64,000 bases of DNA from an uncultured Hyphomonas sp. Lineage in GTDB: Bacteria; Pseudomonadota; Alphaproteobacteria; Caulobacterales; Hyphomonadaceae. Both the position numbers and the translations under genes were made by a program. The notes beneath the pieces are model-generated. The model ran no database searches and was not told the DNA's origin. It worked only from the letters and a program-made list of their open reading frames with translations. The stretch lies in the NCBI RefSeq assembly GCF_963677035.1, contig NZ_OY781472.1:2108001-2172000 (forward strand), written 5' to 3'. This document shows positions 10,501 through 19,814 of this stretch, one piece after another (the stretch's first letter is position 1; each line of letters starts with the position of its first letter).

Positions 10501-11895
10501 CTAGTACCGGTAGTGTTCCGGCTTGAACGGGCCAACCGTGTTCACGCCGATATAGTCAGCCTGTTCACGCGACAGTTCCGTCAGTTGAACGCCAAGCTTT
10601 TCAAGGTGCAGCATGGCGACCATCTCATCGAGGTGCTTGGGCAGGGTGTAGACCTTGTTCTCGTAGTCGTGCCCGCGCATCCACAGCTCGATCTGAGCCA
10701 GCGTCTGGTTTGTGAACGAGGCCGACATCACGAAGGATGGGTGGCCTGTGGCATTGCCGAGATTCACAAGGCGGCCTTCCGACAGGAGGATAATGCGCTT
10801 GCCATCCGGGAAGGTGATCATGTCCACCTGCGGCTTGATGTTGGTCCACTCGAAATTCCGCAGGCCTTCGACCTGAATCTCATTGTCGAAGTGGCCGATA
10901 TTGCAGACGATCGCCATGTCTTTCATGGCGCGCATATGGTCGACCGTGATGATGTCCTTGTTGCCTGTGGTGGTGACAAAGATGTCGAACAGCGGGGCCG
11001 CATTTTCCATAGTGAGGACTTCATAGCCGTCCATCGCAGCCTGCAGAGCGCAGATCGGGTCGACCTCGGACACGGACACGCGGGCACCGGAGCCGGAGAG
11101 CGAGGCGGCCGAGCCTTTGCCGACATCGCCATAGCCGGCGACGAAAGCCTTCTTGCCTGCCATCATCACATCTGTGCCACGGCGGATCGCGTCGACCAGG
11201 CTCTCTTTACAGCCATATTTGTTGTCGAATTTCGACTTGGTGACGCTGTCATTGACGTTGATCGCCGGGAAGGGCAGCTCGCCGCGTTTTTCCATTTGAT
11301 ACAGGCGGTTAACGCCTGTCGTCGTCTCTTCGGAGACGCCTTTGATACCGGCCTTGGTCTTGGCGAACCAGCCCGGGGAGGCTTCCATCCGCTTCTTGAT
11401 CTGAGCGAACAGGGCAGTCTCTTCTTCCGAAGACGGCTTGGCCAGGACGGACGGGTCGGCTTCCGCTTTTTCGCCGAGGACGAGGTAGAGCGTCGCGTCG
11501 CCGCCATCGTCAAGAATCAGGTTCGGGGCGGTGCCGTCATGCCAGTGGAACAGGCGGTCAGTATAGTCCCAGTACTCTTCCAGCGTCTCGCCCTTATAGG
11601 CCCAGACCGGCGTGCCACTGTCGGCGATGGCCGCGGCGGCGTGGTCTTGTGTGGAGTAGATATTACAGGAGACCCACTGAACTTCCGCGCCGAGGGCCTG
11701 AAGCGTCTGGATCAGGACAGCCGTCTGGATGGTCATGTGCAGCGAACCGGCAATCTTGGCGCCTTTCAGCGGCTGCTCGGCGCCGTATTTCTCGCGCGCA
11801 GCCATCAGGCCCGGCATTTCCGTTTCGGCAATCGCGATTTCCTTACGTCCGAAATCTGCCAGCGTGATGTCCGCGACGTGGTATGACTTTGTCAT
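10501..11895 (-). CDS. ahcY: Adenosylhomocysteinase
   Basis: Hydrolyses S-adenosylhomocysteine to adenosine and homocysteine, removing the inhibitor left by SAM-dependent methylation. It is a full-length 464-residue enzyme. Visible blocks are [15 protein letters not shown], the NAD-binding [21 protein letters not shown] with the catalytic Lys/Asp, and the C-terminal PFKPEHYRY ending. An AAAGGAAC ribosome site precedes the ATG. It is the first gene of ahcY-purU-metK. Its 183-base upstream region shows no SAH-riboswitch core that I can recognise. Confidence 0.97.
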   Translation of the reverse strand: MTKSYHVADITLADFGRKEIAIAETEMPGLMAAREKYGAEQPLKGAKIAGSLHMTIQTAVLIQTLQALGAEVQWVSCNIYSTQDHAAAAIADSGTPVWAYKGETLEEYWDYTDRLFHWHDGTAPNLILDDGGDATLYLVLGEKAEADPSVLAKPSSEEETALFAQIKKRMEASPGWFAKTKAGIKGVSEETTTGVNRLYQMEKRGELPFPAINVNDSVTKSKFDNKYGCKESLVDAIRRGTDVMMAGKKAFVAGYGDVGKGSAASLSGSGARVSVSEVDPICALQAAMDGYEVLTMENAAPLFDIFVTTTGNKDIITVDHMRAMKDMAIVCNIGHFDNEIQVEGLRNFEWTNIKPQVDMITFPDGKRIILLSEGRLVNLGNATGHPSFVMSASFTNQTLAQIELWMRGHDYENKVYTLPKHLDEMVAMLHLEKLGVQLTELSREQADYIGVNTVGPFKPEHYRY

Positions 11896-12078
11896 ATCAA
11901 TGTTCCTTTATACGTTTGTGCGCGGGTAGCATGCAGAAATTGAAAAGGCAACGCGCCATGACCGTGCACAGCGTCACACGGCCCCAAAACACCATGTAAA
12001 ACACCGTGAATAGACCATGTATGGACCCTTTATACTGGCCGGCCTGGTGCGCTTTGGGAGGTTTCCGGGGGCGGCGGG

Positions 12079-13206
12079 TTATGCCCGCAGCAAGTCGCCG
12101 AGAATAGCCAGACCGGTGTCGGCAGCGTCCTTTGACGCGTGGCTGAAATTCAGGCGGATTGATGGGGCCGCTAGCGACTCGTCGGCATAGAAAGGCCGTC
12201 CGGGTGTGAACAGGACATTCTTCCTGATCGCCTCCGCCAGGAGTGCGTCCGGATCGATATGCTCCGGCAGGGTGAGCCAGAAGAAGAGCCCGCCGGGCGG
12301 GCGTTTCCACTCAACCGCATTGCCGAGATGCCGGCGCATGGAGGTGTCAAACGCATCCCGCTTTTCCCGATAGGCCGAGACCAGAAACTCCCGTCTGGCA
12401 TCGCGGTCCTGCGAGGTGAGCTGTTGGATCACCATGTGCTGGCTGAGGCGGTTGGCGTGCAGGTCAGCCGCCTGTTTCAACAGAAGCAGGTGTGGGAAGA
12501 GATCACGGGAGGCGACCATGAAGCCGAGGCGCAGGCCCGGGGCCAGCGTCTTGGAGAAGGAGCCCTGATAGATCCACGATCCGTTCTTCATCCAGGAGAC
12601 CGCAGGGCGCCGCTCGCACGGCTCATATGCAAGATCACGATACGGATCATCTTCAAACAGGATCACATCCGCGTCTTCGCAGGCGCGGGCGAAAGACTCG
12701 CGCTCGCCGGCGGTCCAGCAGCGCCCCGTCGGGTTCTGGAAGGTCGGGATGACATAGGCCATGGCCGGGTGCTCGGCCCGTGTCCAGCTGACGGACAGGC
12801 TTGGGTCCAGGCTTTCAAACCGCGCGCCGAAGAACCGGAACACCTGCAGGGCAGCCAGATAGGTTGGCGATTCAACCGCGATCCGCGTGCCGGCGTCGAT
12901 CGTCAGCTTCGCGGCAAGATCAATACCCTGCTGGGAGCCAGACAGGATGAGCACCTGGTCTGCCGCGCAGTCCAGTCCGGCGGCCTGCAGGTCCTCCGCG
13001 ATCAGGCGGCGCAATTCCGGTTCTCCCTCGGATGGACCGTATTGCAGGGCGGCTTCAGGATTTGGCGGCAGGACGGGTGACACGAACGTATCCGGTGCGG
13101 GCAGGCCCCCGGCGAAGGAGATGACATCCGGCTTCTGGGACGCTTCGAGCATGGCCCGCACAGGAGATGGGCGCAAATCCCTGAGGCGCTGTGTGAGCAG
13201 GGGCAA
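12079..13206 (-). CDS. PLP-dependent class I/II aminotransferase (LysN/2-aminoadipate type)
   Basis: Fold-type I aminotransferase of ~375 residues without the DNA-binding domain found in MocR regulators. The opening FAGGLPAPDTF is typical of 2-aminoadipate/aromatic aminotransferases. The SGSQQGIDLAAKL and PTFQNPTGR blocks and the PLP-lysine in GSFSKTLAPGLRLGF are clear. Two adjacent TTG codons could start it. I prefer the second because GGGAG then lies six bases upstream; with the first (13212) it would abut the codon. It is divergent from a MarR regulator across a 70-base gap with repeated motifs, so regulation by that neighbour is likely. Exact amino-acid substrate unknown. Confidence 0.85.
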   Translation of the reverse strand: MPLLTQRLRDLRPSPVRAMLEASQKPDVISFAGGLPAPDTFVSPVLPPNPEAALQYGPSEGEPELRRLIAEDLQAAGLDCAADQVLILSGSQQGIDLAAKLTIDAGTRIAVESPTYLAALQVFRFFGARFESLDPSLSVSWTRAEHPAMAYVIPTFQNPTGRCWTAGERESFARACEDADVILFEDDPYRDLAYEPCERRPAVSWMKNGSWIYQGSFSKTLAPGLRLGFMVASRDLFPHLLLLKQAADLHANRLSQHMVIQQLTSQDRDARREFLVSAYREKRDAFDTSMRRHLGNAVEWKRPPGGLFFWLTLPEHIDPDALLAEAIRKNVLFTPGRPFYADESLAAPSIRLNFSHASKDAADTGLAILGDLLRA

Positions 13207-13223
13207 TGTCAACTCCCGGATAC

Positions 13224-13286
13224 GTCAATCATGTTGTCCTATCGACAAATATTCCTCAGAGTGCCTATAAGTCAATATGGTTGACC
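13224..13286. promoter_or_regulatory. Operator-like repeats and divergent promoter region
   Basis: Two related 15-16 base motifs lie 47 bases apart: GTCAATCATGTTGTCC at 13224 and GTCAATATGGTTGACC at 13271. The second is a clean inverted repeat (GTCAA-N5-TTGAC) that covers the MarR start codon. A further inverted repeat TTGTC-N5-GACAA spans 13234-13248. A plausible promoter for the MarR gene is TCGACA at 13242, 18 bases, then TATAAG at 13266, which would make its mRNA nearly leaderless. This is a good candidate for autoregulation plus control of the divergent aminotransferase. Confidence 0.5.
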
Positions 13287-13711
13287 CAAATTCAGATGAG
13301 CGGTTGCTCAGCGCGATTGAGCTGATGTATTTTGCCTATCGCGAGTTCACCTCCCATGCCGACAAGATCCTCGACAGGCGTGGCCTCAACCGCGTGCATC
13401 ACCGTCTTCTCTACTTCATCGGGCGCAATCCGAATCTGAAGATTGGCGAGCTTCTGGAGACGCTGGCGATCAGCAAACAGGCGCTGAACGCGCCGTTACG
13501 GCAGCTGATCGAAATGAATCTGGTTTGTCCCGTGGCCGATGAGGCCGACCGGCGTGTCAAACGCCTGTGCCTGACGGAGAAGGGCAGACGTCTCGAAGCG
13601 GAACTGACCGGGGCTCAGGTCCGGCGTCTGGACCGTGTCTTCGACGTGGTCGGACCCGATGATGCGAACCGGTGGTTCCGCGTCATGACCGAACTGAGTG
13701 ATCGGTCATGA
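13277..13711 (+). CDS. MarR-family transcriptional regulator
   Basis: A 144-residue winged-helix repressor-type protein. The recognition-helix region reads GELLETLAISKQALNAPLRQL (residues ~56-76), and the wing includes DEADRRVKRLCLTEKGRRLE, the standard MarR pattern. No Shine-Dalgarno is seen; a TATAAG box ends six bases before the ATG, suggesting a leaderless transcript. It is divergent from the aminotransferase, with palindromic repeats between and over its own start. The ligand cannot be told from sequence. Confidence 0.88.
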   Translation: MVDPNSDERLLSAIELMYFAYREFTSHADKILDRRGLNRVHHRLLYFIGRNPNLKIGELLETLAISKQALNAPLRQLIEMNLVCPVADEADRRVKRLCLTEKGRRLEAELTGAQVRRLDRVFDVVGPDDANRWFRVMTELSDRS

Positions 13712-13727
13712 CCCTTTCCCTGTGGCC

Positions 13728-14888
13728 TCAGCCGTTAAACGCGCGGATCGTTTCGATGATGCGGTCCTGGTCTTCTTCCGAAAGATAGGGATGCATGGGC
13801 AGGGCGATGACATACTGGCTCGCCGCTTCGGTGACAGGCATCGAGCCTGCCGGCGGGGCCCACGCCGCAGCGAAGTCCTGCATGTGGATCGGCACCGGAT
13901 AGTAGACCGCCGTCGGAATGCCCTGCGTGCCGAGGTGAGCCTGCAGACCGTCGCGGTTCTCGTGCTCGATGACGTACTGCGCCCAGACGCTTTTGCCGCC
14001 CTCAATGATGTGCGGCACGCGGCGGACATGGCCGTTCAGGCCTTCGGTGTAGCGCGCCGCGACTTTCTGGCGCAGCTCGATCTCGTCGGCGAAGATCTTC
14101 AGCTTCTCCAGCAGAACCGCCGCCTGAATCGTGTCGAGGCGGGAGTTCATGCCGACGCGCAGGGACAGGTATTTCGGGTCATGGTTGAAGTTGCGCTCGG
14201 CGGCATCGGTCGGCGTGACCTTGCCATAAACGCGCAATGCCTCGACCAGTTCGGCGAGGCGGTCGTCATTGGTCACCACCGCGCCGCCGTCTCCGTAACA
14301 GCCGAGCGGCTTGGCCGGGAAGAAGCTGGTGGTCGCGATGTCGGCCCAGTCGGTCGTCGCCTTGCCGTTCAGCGTGCAGCCAAAGCCCTGCGCATTGTCG
14401 GAGATCAGTTTCAGGCCTTCGCGATCGCAGATCGCCTTGATGGCCGGATAGTCCGCCGGCTGGCCGAACAGGTCGACCGCGATGACGACTTTCGGCGTCA
14501 GCTTGCCTTCGGCCTTCACGCGGGCGATGGCGGCTTCGAGGCTCGCCGGGTCCATATTGTAGGTGTCAGGCAGGATGTCGACGAAGACCGGGGAGGCGCC
14601 CGTCCACGGCACGACCTGCGCCGTGGCCACGAAGGTGAAGGACGGGCAGAAGACCGCGTCGCCGGGCCCGGTTTCCCACGCCATCAGCGGCAGGGCGATG
14701 GCGTCGGTGCCGTTCGCGCAGCTGACCGAATGCTTCGCGCTGCACCAGGCGGCGAGCTGTTTCTCAAGTTCGCCGACTTCCGGGCCGAGCACGTAGCGCC
14801 CGCTCTCCACGACAGAGAGAATGGCCGCGTTCACGTCGCTTTCAATGCGTTTGCGCTGGGCCTGAAGATCAATGAAGGGAAGGGACAT
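13728..14888 (-). CDS. DegT/DnrJ/EryC1/StrS sugar aminotransferase
   Basis: PLP enzyme that aminates a keto group on a nucleotide sugar. At 386 residues it is typical. It contains ANGTDAIALPLMAWETGPGD, the cofactor-binding region ISDNAQGFG, and SFFPAKPLGCYGDGGAV with the PLP lysine. The N-terminal FIDLQAQRK opening and overall order resemble WbpE-like enzymes that aminate 3-keto-hexuronic acid derivatives. GGAG precedes the ATG by eight bases. It forms the edge of the polysaccharide locus, converging with the MarR gene (16-base gap). The substrate assignment is inference. Confidence 0.9.
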   Translation of the reverse strand: MSLPFIDLQAQRKRIESDVNAAILSVVESGRYVLGPEVGELEKQLAAWCSAKHSVSCANGTDAIALPLMAWETGPGDAVFCPSFTFVATAQVVPWTGASPVFVDILPDTYNMDPASLEAAIARVKAEGKLTPKVVIAVDLFGQPADYPAIKAICDREGLKLISDNAQGFGCTLNGKATTDWADIATTSFFPAKPLGCYGDGGAVVTNDDRLAELVEALRVYGKVTPTDAAERNFNHDPKYLSLRVGMNSRLDTIQAAVLLEKLKIFADEIELRQKVAARYTEGLNGHVRRVPHIIEGGKSVWAQYVIEHENRDGLQAHLGTQGIPTAVYYPVPIHMQDFAAAWAPPAGSMPVTEAASQYVIALPMHPYLSEEDQDRIIETIRAFNG

Positions 14889-14967
14889 GAGGGCGACTCC
14901 GCGCGTAACTATACCAATGTGAGCTGCACATAGGGGATGGGCGGGACTGCCCGCAAGTCACGGCTGG

Positions 14968-16245
14968 TTACACCGTATTTCGGACAGTGTCCCGTGCCTG
15001 GGCGACAGCGTCATCCCGGCCGAACAGGGCGTCGGTATAGCGGTCCGGTATCAGGATCCGGCTGATCGAATTATATGCGGCGTCCGATAAATTGGCGACC
15101 GAGGACGGGCTGTCATAAAGATCCCGCAGGGCCTGCGCGCCGGCCTCGATTTCCGCTTCGGCCCATTGCGCGCCGTCGAACCCGCTATAGATGCCGCTCG
15201 GATCCCGCACGGGGATCAGGTGGAACGGCAGCAGGATCGAGTTCTTCGCGTTCATGAATTCGAGATTGCCGGACCAGCCTGTGGCGATCACCGCCTTGCC
15301 GCAGGCCATCGCCTCGGCGAGGTTCAGGCCAAAGCCCTCAGCCCGGTGCGGCGAGATGAGCACGTCGCTTTGGGCCAGAAGGGCGTCGTGCTCGTCCTGC
15401 GGCAGGGTGCGGTTGATCACCCGGATACGCGGATCCTGCGCGGCGGCCTGCATGACGTCGCGCTGATAAGCCGGAAACTCTTCCAGATTTCGGCATTTGA
15501 GGATCAGCTCGGCCTGCTCGCCATTCGTGAAGGCACGCGAAAACATCCGGATCGCAGAGAGGAGATTCTTGCGCGGCAGGGATGAGCGTCCATCCGCGAT
15601 GCAGAGCACGCGCAGGTTCACACCGTCACTTGCGCTTGCCTGCAGGGGACGGGACGGCATCGGGCTCGCCGGCACATAGTGCGGGACGATGCGATGGCCT
15701 GTCGCAGCATTCCCGTGCAGGGCATCGTGCACATAGCGGCTGGGATACCAGATCTCCGAAAGCATGCGCGCCTGCCGGGACCAGCTTTTCGGGCCGACGG
15801 GCAGCTCCCAGGCCCAGGCACCGATGATCCGCCAGTCATGCCAGCGGCGCAGGCCGAGGCTCATCAGGGCGCGTTCGGTTTCCGGCGCGTTGGCGAACAG
15901 GATCAGCGTCCCGCTGCGCGTGTTCGGCATGCCCGACAGAGGCACGGTGCTGACCGTGTCGGCCTGGGAAAACAGGTCGCTGAGGTCCACCGCGATCGGG
16001 GAGAGGCCTTCCTTGTTCAAGGCCTCATAGCAGGCGCGCGCTGCGCGGCCGATGCCATTGCCCGTCCGGAACATGCCGGCGACGACCAGCGGACTGTTCT
16101 CGCGAAAGGTGATTGTGCGCACCCCCGGCTGGGGCAGGATCATGCGCCGGATTGCGGCTTTCCCTTGCTGTATCGGCGATTCCATACCCAAAGTGCCACT
16201 CATCCCGTGCGGTTGGTGCTCCCCCGGCCCGACCAAGCAGACCAT
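14968..16245 (-). CDS. Glycosyltransferase family 4
   Basis: GT-B glycosyltransferase. The N-terminal half has the acceptor-side pattern VVAGMFRTGNGIGRAAR. The C-terminal half has the donor domain with SPHRAEGFGLNLAEAMACGKAVIATGWSG, the conserved E-x7-E signature of GT4. The start is uncertain: the frame is open back to 16359, but that region looks non-coding. I use the ATG at 16245, which has GAGGG repeats ahead of it; the ATG at 16203 is an alternative. It is divergent from rfbC. The sugar transferred is unknown. Confidence 0.85.
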   Translation of the reverse strand: MVCLVGPGEHQPHGMSGTLGMESPIQQGKAAIRRMILPQPGVRTITFRENSPLVVAGMFRTGNGIGRAARACYEALNKEGLSPIAVDLSDLFSQADTVSTVPLSGMPNTRSGTLILFANAPETERALMSLGLRRWHDWRIIGAWAWELPVGPKSWSRQARMLSEIWYPSRYVHDALHGNAATGHRIVPHYVPASPMPSRPLQASASDGVNLRVLCIADGRSSLPRKNLLSAIRMFSRAFTNGEQAELILKCRNLEEFPAYQRDVMQAAAQDPRIRVINRTLPQDEHDALLAQSDVLISPHRAEGFGLNLAEAMACGKAVIATGWSGNLEFMNAKNSILLPFHLIPVRDPSGIYSGFDGAQWAEAEIEAGAQALRDLYDSPSSVANLSDAAYNSISRILIPDRYTDALFGRDDAVAQARDTVRNTV

Positions 16246-16392
16246 GCCCTCGCCCTCAGGGTGAAGCAAGGGGACAAGAGCGCATTCCGGCAGCTCGTCT
16301 TCAGTGACTTTTTTTAATGCTGTGACGTGTCTGGACAGCCTCCGTCCGGTTGGGCACACACCGGTTTTGGTCAGGACTGCGGAGACACTAGC

Positions 16393-16950
16393 ATGGCCCT
16401 CAAGGTGGAATCACTTGCCATTTCCGATGTAAAGCTGGTGACACCAGACCGGTTTGGGGATGATCGCGGCTTCTTTAGCGAAACCTACAATGCCGAGCGC
16501 TTCAAGGCAGCAGGCATCGATGCCGACTTCATCCAGGACAATCATTCCCTGTCGGCCCAGAGGGGCACGGTGCGCGGCCTCCATTTCCAGGCGCCGCCCT
16601 TCGCGCAGGCAAAGCTGGTACGCGTGCTGCGCGGGTCGATCATCGATGTGGCCGTGGACGTGCGGAAGGGCTCGCCGACCTATGGCAAATGGGTCAGCGC
16701 TGAGCTGAGCGCGCAGAACGGCGTGCAGATCTTTGTGCCGCGCGGTTTCCTGCACGGCTTTGCGACGCTCGAGCCCGATACCGAGATCGCCTACAAGGTG
16801 GACAATTACTATTCGAAGGAATGCGACGGCGCGGTGCTGTGGTGCGACGAGACGCTGGGCATCGACTGGGGGATTCCGGCCGAAGAGGGCGTGCTCTCCG
16901 AGAAGGACGCCAAGGCCCAGCGCTTTGCGGATTTCGACTCGCCGTTCTGA
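16393..16950 (+). CDS. rfbC: dTDP-4-dehydrorhamnose 3,5-epimerase
   Basis: Third enzyme of dTDP-L-rhamnose synthesis. The 185-residue cupin shows FFSETYNAERF, QDNHSLSAQRGTVRGLHFQ (catalytic His) and VPRGFLHGFATLE, with the Tyr of DNYYSKECD. GGAGACAC precedes the ATG; the frame's earlier in-frame start has none. Unusually it lies about 20 kb from rfbBDA, at the other end of the polysaccharide locus. Confidence 0.96.
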   Translation: MALKVESLAISDVKLVTPDRFGDDRGFFSETYNAERFKAAGIDADFIQDNHSLSAQRGTVRGLHFQAPPFAQAKLVRVLRGSIIDVAVDVRKGSPTYGKWVSAELSAQNGVQIFVPRGFLHGFATLEPDTEIAYKVDNYYSKECDGAVLWCDETLGIDWGIPAEEGVLSEKDAKAQRFADFDSPF

Positions 16951-17084
16951 CCGGCGACTATGGGGACAGGCCTGCGTCTATCCGCAGGCTGAGGGCCGCC
17001 GTGACGGGCCATTCCGGCAGATGAATCCAGCAGGGCAGGCCGGGTGGCAGCTTAGCGGGCGTTCAATCGACCCGGAGCCTGTCC

Positions 17085-18425
17085 ATGGATACCTCGCCGC
17101 GCCTTGCCCTGCCTTACCTGCTGCCGAACCAGGCGCAGAAGCACGTCACCCATAATGAAGCCCTGCGGCGCCTGGATGCGATGGTGCAGCTCAGCGTGGC
17201 CGGCCGGGACCTGACCGCCCCGCCGGCGAGCCCCGGGGAGGGCGAATGCTGGCTGGTGGCCGCCGGGGCGACCGGAGACTGGGCCGGCCATGAGAACGAG
17301 ATCGCCGCCTGGCAGGACGGGGCCTGGGCCTTCATCGCGCCGGGCGCAGGCTGGTTGGCCTGGGTGGCGAACGAGGCGGCGCTGTGCGTCTGGTCCGGCT
17401 CTGCCTGGCAGGAGGCGCTGCAGAACATTCCCCATCTCGGGATCGGTACGGAGGCCGACGCGGCCAATCCCTTTGCGGCCAAGCTGAACAAGGCGCTGTG
17501 GAGCGCGCGCTATGCGGCAGAGGGCGGGGACGGGGATTTGCGCTACACGATGAACAAGGAGGCGCCGGGCGACACGCTGTCCCTGCTGATGCAGTCCGGC
17601 TGGTCCGGCCGGGCGGAGCTGGGTCTGACGGGCGACGACGACCTGCACCTGAAGGTCAGCGCCGACGGGACGGCCTGGAAGGAGGCGATGACGGTTGAGC
17701 GGGCCAGCGGCACGGTGCGTTTCCCGCAGGGCCAGGCGCATGCCCTGTCGGGCCTCGCGCTCAGCGACCTCGTCTTCACGCCGGGCGGGGACGGGACCGT
17801 CTCCATCTGGCGCATCGAGGAGAGCCACGGGCAGAACCCGCGCGGTGCGACGATTGCGGGGGTCTCGGGTGACACGCTCAGCCTGAGTGCGTCTGTGGCG
17901 GGGCAGTTCGGCCGCTGGACCGGATATATGACCGGCGTATCGATGGTGCGCATCTGGAATATGAGCCTCGACCCGGTGCAGAGCGCATGGGTGAAGGCGA
18001 GTCCTTCGGACACGCAGCTGACCGTTCATGATGCCGCAGACCTTGCCGGCTGGACCGCGGGTCACACGATCCAGCTCGGCGATCCGGAGACCATCACGCC
18101 CGGCCGGGTGATCGCGGTGGACATTTCGCCCATGCTGGAAAACCTGTTCGGGGCAGCGTTCCCGCAGCGCGGCCTGATGCTGCGCTCCACCCTGTTCGGC
18201 GACACGGCGGGCGACCTGCTGGGCGTAACGCCGACGGGGGGGGCCGGCTCGAACATGAACAGCGCGACCACCCAGGTGCCCGGCATCCGCGCCGGAGACG
18301 GCGCCACACTCATTGCCTGTTCCGAGCCGTCGCCGGTCTCGGACTCGAACCTGATTTTTGTGACCGAGACCTTCGCCTCGACCGCGGGGATCGAGCTGCT
18401 CAGCTGTATGGGCGTGTTCGTCTGA
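17085..18425 (+). CDS. DUF2793 domain-containing protein
   Basis: 446-residue protein whose first ~100 residues match DUF2793: a start of the type LALPYLLPNQAQKHVTHNEAL, then GECWLVAAGATGDWAG, and alternating Trp-containing strands in WQDGAWAFIAPGAGWLAW. The rest is beta-rich with no motif that I recognise. DUF2793 is often found in phage-tail or gene-transfer-agent contexts, but no other phage gene is present here. The neighbours are rfbC, a sulfatase and glycosyltransferases. GGAG lies seven bases before the ATG. A role in binding or presenting surface glycan is only a guess. Confidence 0.75.
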   Translation: MDTSPRLALPYLLPNQAQKHVTHNEALRRLDAMVQLSVAGRDLTAPPASPGEGECWLVAAGATGDWAGHENEIAAWQDGAWAFIAPGAGWLAWVANEAALCVWSGSAWQEALQNIPHLGIGTEADAANPFAAKLNKALWSARYAAEGGDGDLRYTMNKEAPGDTLSLLMQSGWSGRAELGLTGDDDLHLKVSADGTAWKEAMTVERASGTVRFPQGQAHALSGLALSDLVFTPGGDGTVSIWRIEESHGQNPRGATIAGVSGDTLSLSASVAGQFGRWTGYMTGVSMVRIWNMSLDPVQSAWVKASPSDTQLTVHDAADLAGWTAGHTIQLGDPETITPGRVIAVDISPMLENLFGAAFPQRGLMLRSTLFGDTAGDLLGVTPTGGAGSNMNSATTQVPGIRAGDGATLIACSEPSPVSDSNLIFVTETFASTAGIELLSCMGVFV

Positions 18426-18429
18426 GGCC

Positions 18430-19814
18430 CTAGGCGCCTTCGCGGATATGGGCGGCGATCAGAGCCGCTCCCTCGGCCCGCCAGCGCGCGAATTGCGGAT
18501 CGCCGGCGAGGTTGGTCCATTCCATCGGGTCGCTGGCCTGATCGTAGAGTTCTCGGTGCCGTCACGATAGCGGGTGTAGCGCCAATGGCCGAAGCGGATG
18601 GAGTGGTTGCCCTTCTGCCAGGTGGTGACCGCCGGGCGGGGCGGCAGCGTTTCGCCCCGGATCAGGGGCAGGAGGGATGTGCCGTCAACGCCGGGCAGCG
18701 GGTCCAGCCCGGCCATGTCGAACAGGGTGGGAAACAGGTCGATCAGGCTGGAAGGATCGCGCAGCCGGGCGGGGGCGATGCCGGCCCGTGCGGGCGGAAC
18801 AACAATGAACGGCACGCGGGTCGCTTCTTCCCACAGTACGAATTTCCGCCAGTGCAGCTTTTCCCCGAGGTGGAAGCCATTGTCGCCCCAGAGGACGATG
18901 ATCGTATTGTCGGCGGCGGGTGAGGCGTCGACCGCATCTATCAGGCGGCCGATCTGTTCGTCGCAATAGGCGATAGCGGCGAGATAGCCGCGCACGGCAT
19001 GACGCCACTGCCCGGCGCGGGTGACGGTCTCATGGTCGGGCGGGTTCAGCGCCCATTGGCGGGCAATCGGCGGCACATCGTCCAGATCGTCGTCGCGCAC
19101 GACAGGCACGATGACCTTGTCCAGCGGAAACATGTCGAAGAAGCGCTGGGGCGCGTACCAGGGCAGGTGCGGCTTGTAGAGGCCGGCCGCGAACAGGAAT
19201 GGCTTGTCCGCGGGCGGGGCGGCGAGGAGGCGCTCGGCGGCGGACACCGTCAGCGCATCAGGCGTTTCGGCTTCGCGGTCTTCCGGCAGGATGCCCCAGT
19301 CGAAAAGGTGGTTCCAGGGGGAGACCTCGTCGAACCGGTCGAAATTGAACATGCCGTTCAGGGGCCGGTTCGGCGGCATGGGCTCTGCCGTGCTATGGTC
19401 GAAATGGTCCCAGACCTCGTCATGCGGGTGGGCCGGCCTCCAGCCCGCAAGTGGTGCGCGCGTGCGCCCCGCCGTGGCATAGTCGAACGTGCCGTGGAAC
19501 ACCTTGCCGGCGCCGTGGCAGGCATAGCCTTGCTCCCGCAGGGCTTCGAAATAGGTCGGCCGGCGACGGTCGCTGCCCCAGAAGGGTTCATTCTGGTAGA
19601 CGCCGTTGTTCGGCGGCAGCATGCCGGTAAACACCGACATGCGGCTGGCATTGCAATAGGGCGCCGAACAATAGGCGTGGGTGAAGTTCGCCCCGCGCGC
19701 GGCCAGCCGGTCGATGTTTGGCGTCCGTGTTTGCGGATGCCGGCCAAGCGCCCCGATCCAGGCATTGAGATCGTCGGCAACGATAAAGAGGATGTTGGGG
19801 CGGGTCTCGGTCAT
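18430..19814 (-). pseudogene. Sulfatase (iduronate-2-sulfatase-like) with a C-terminal frameshift
   Basis: Type I sulfatase that would hydrolyse sulfate esters. It begins PNILFIVADDLNAWIG (metal-binding Asp pair) and carries the formylglycine motif CNASRMSVFTG and the metal-site WGDNGFHLGEK. The frame as written runs to 18459 and ends in an unrelated basic tail after RYRDGTE. One extra C in the run TTCTC near 18552 on the plus strand would restore the expected ending EELYDQASDPMEWTNL and a stop at 18430, four bases from the converging DUF2793 gene. Only the last ~40 residues are affected, so this is either a recent lesion or a sequencing error. Its start overlaps the sulfotransferase stop as ATGA. 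Confidence 0.8.

Noticed and set aside
17085..18425. Prophage or gene-transfer-agent region, suggested by DUF2793
   Set aside because: No capsid, portal, terminase, tail or integrase gene occurs anywhere in the window.
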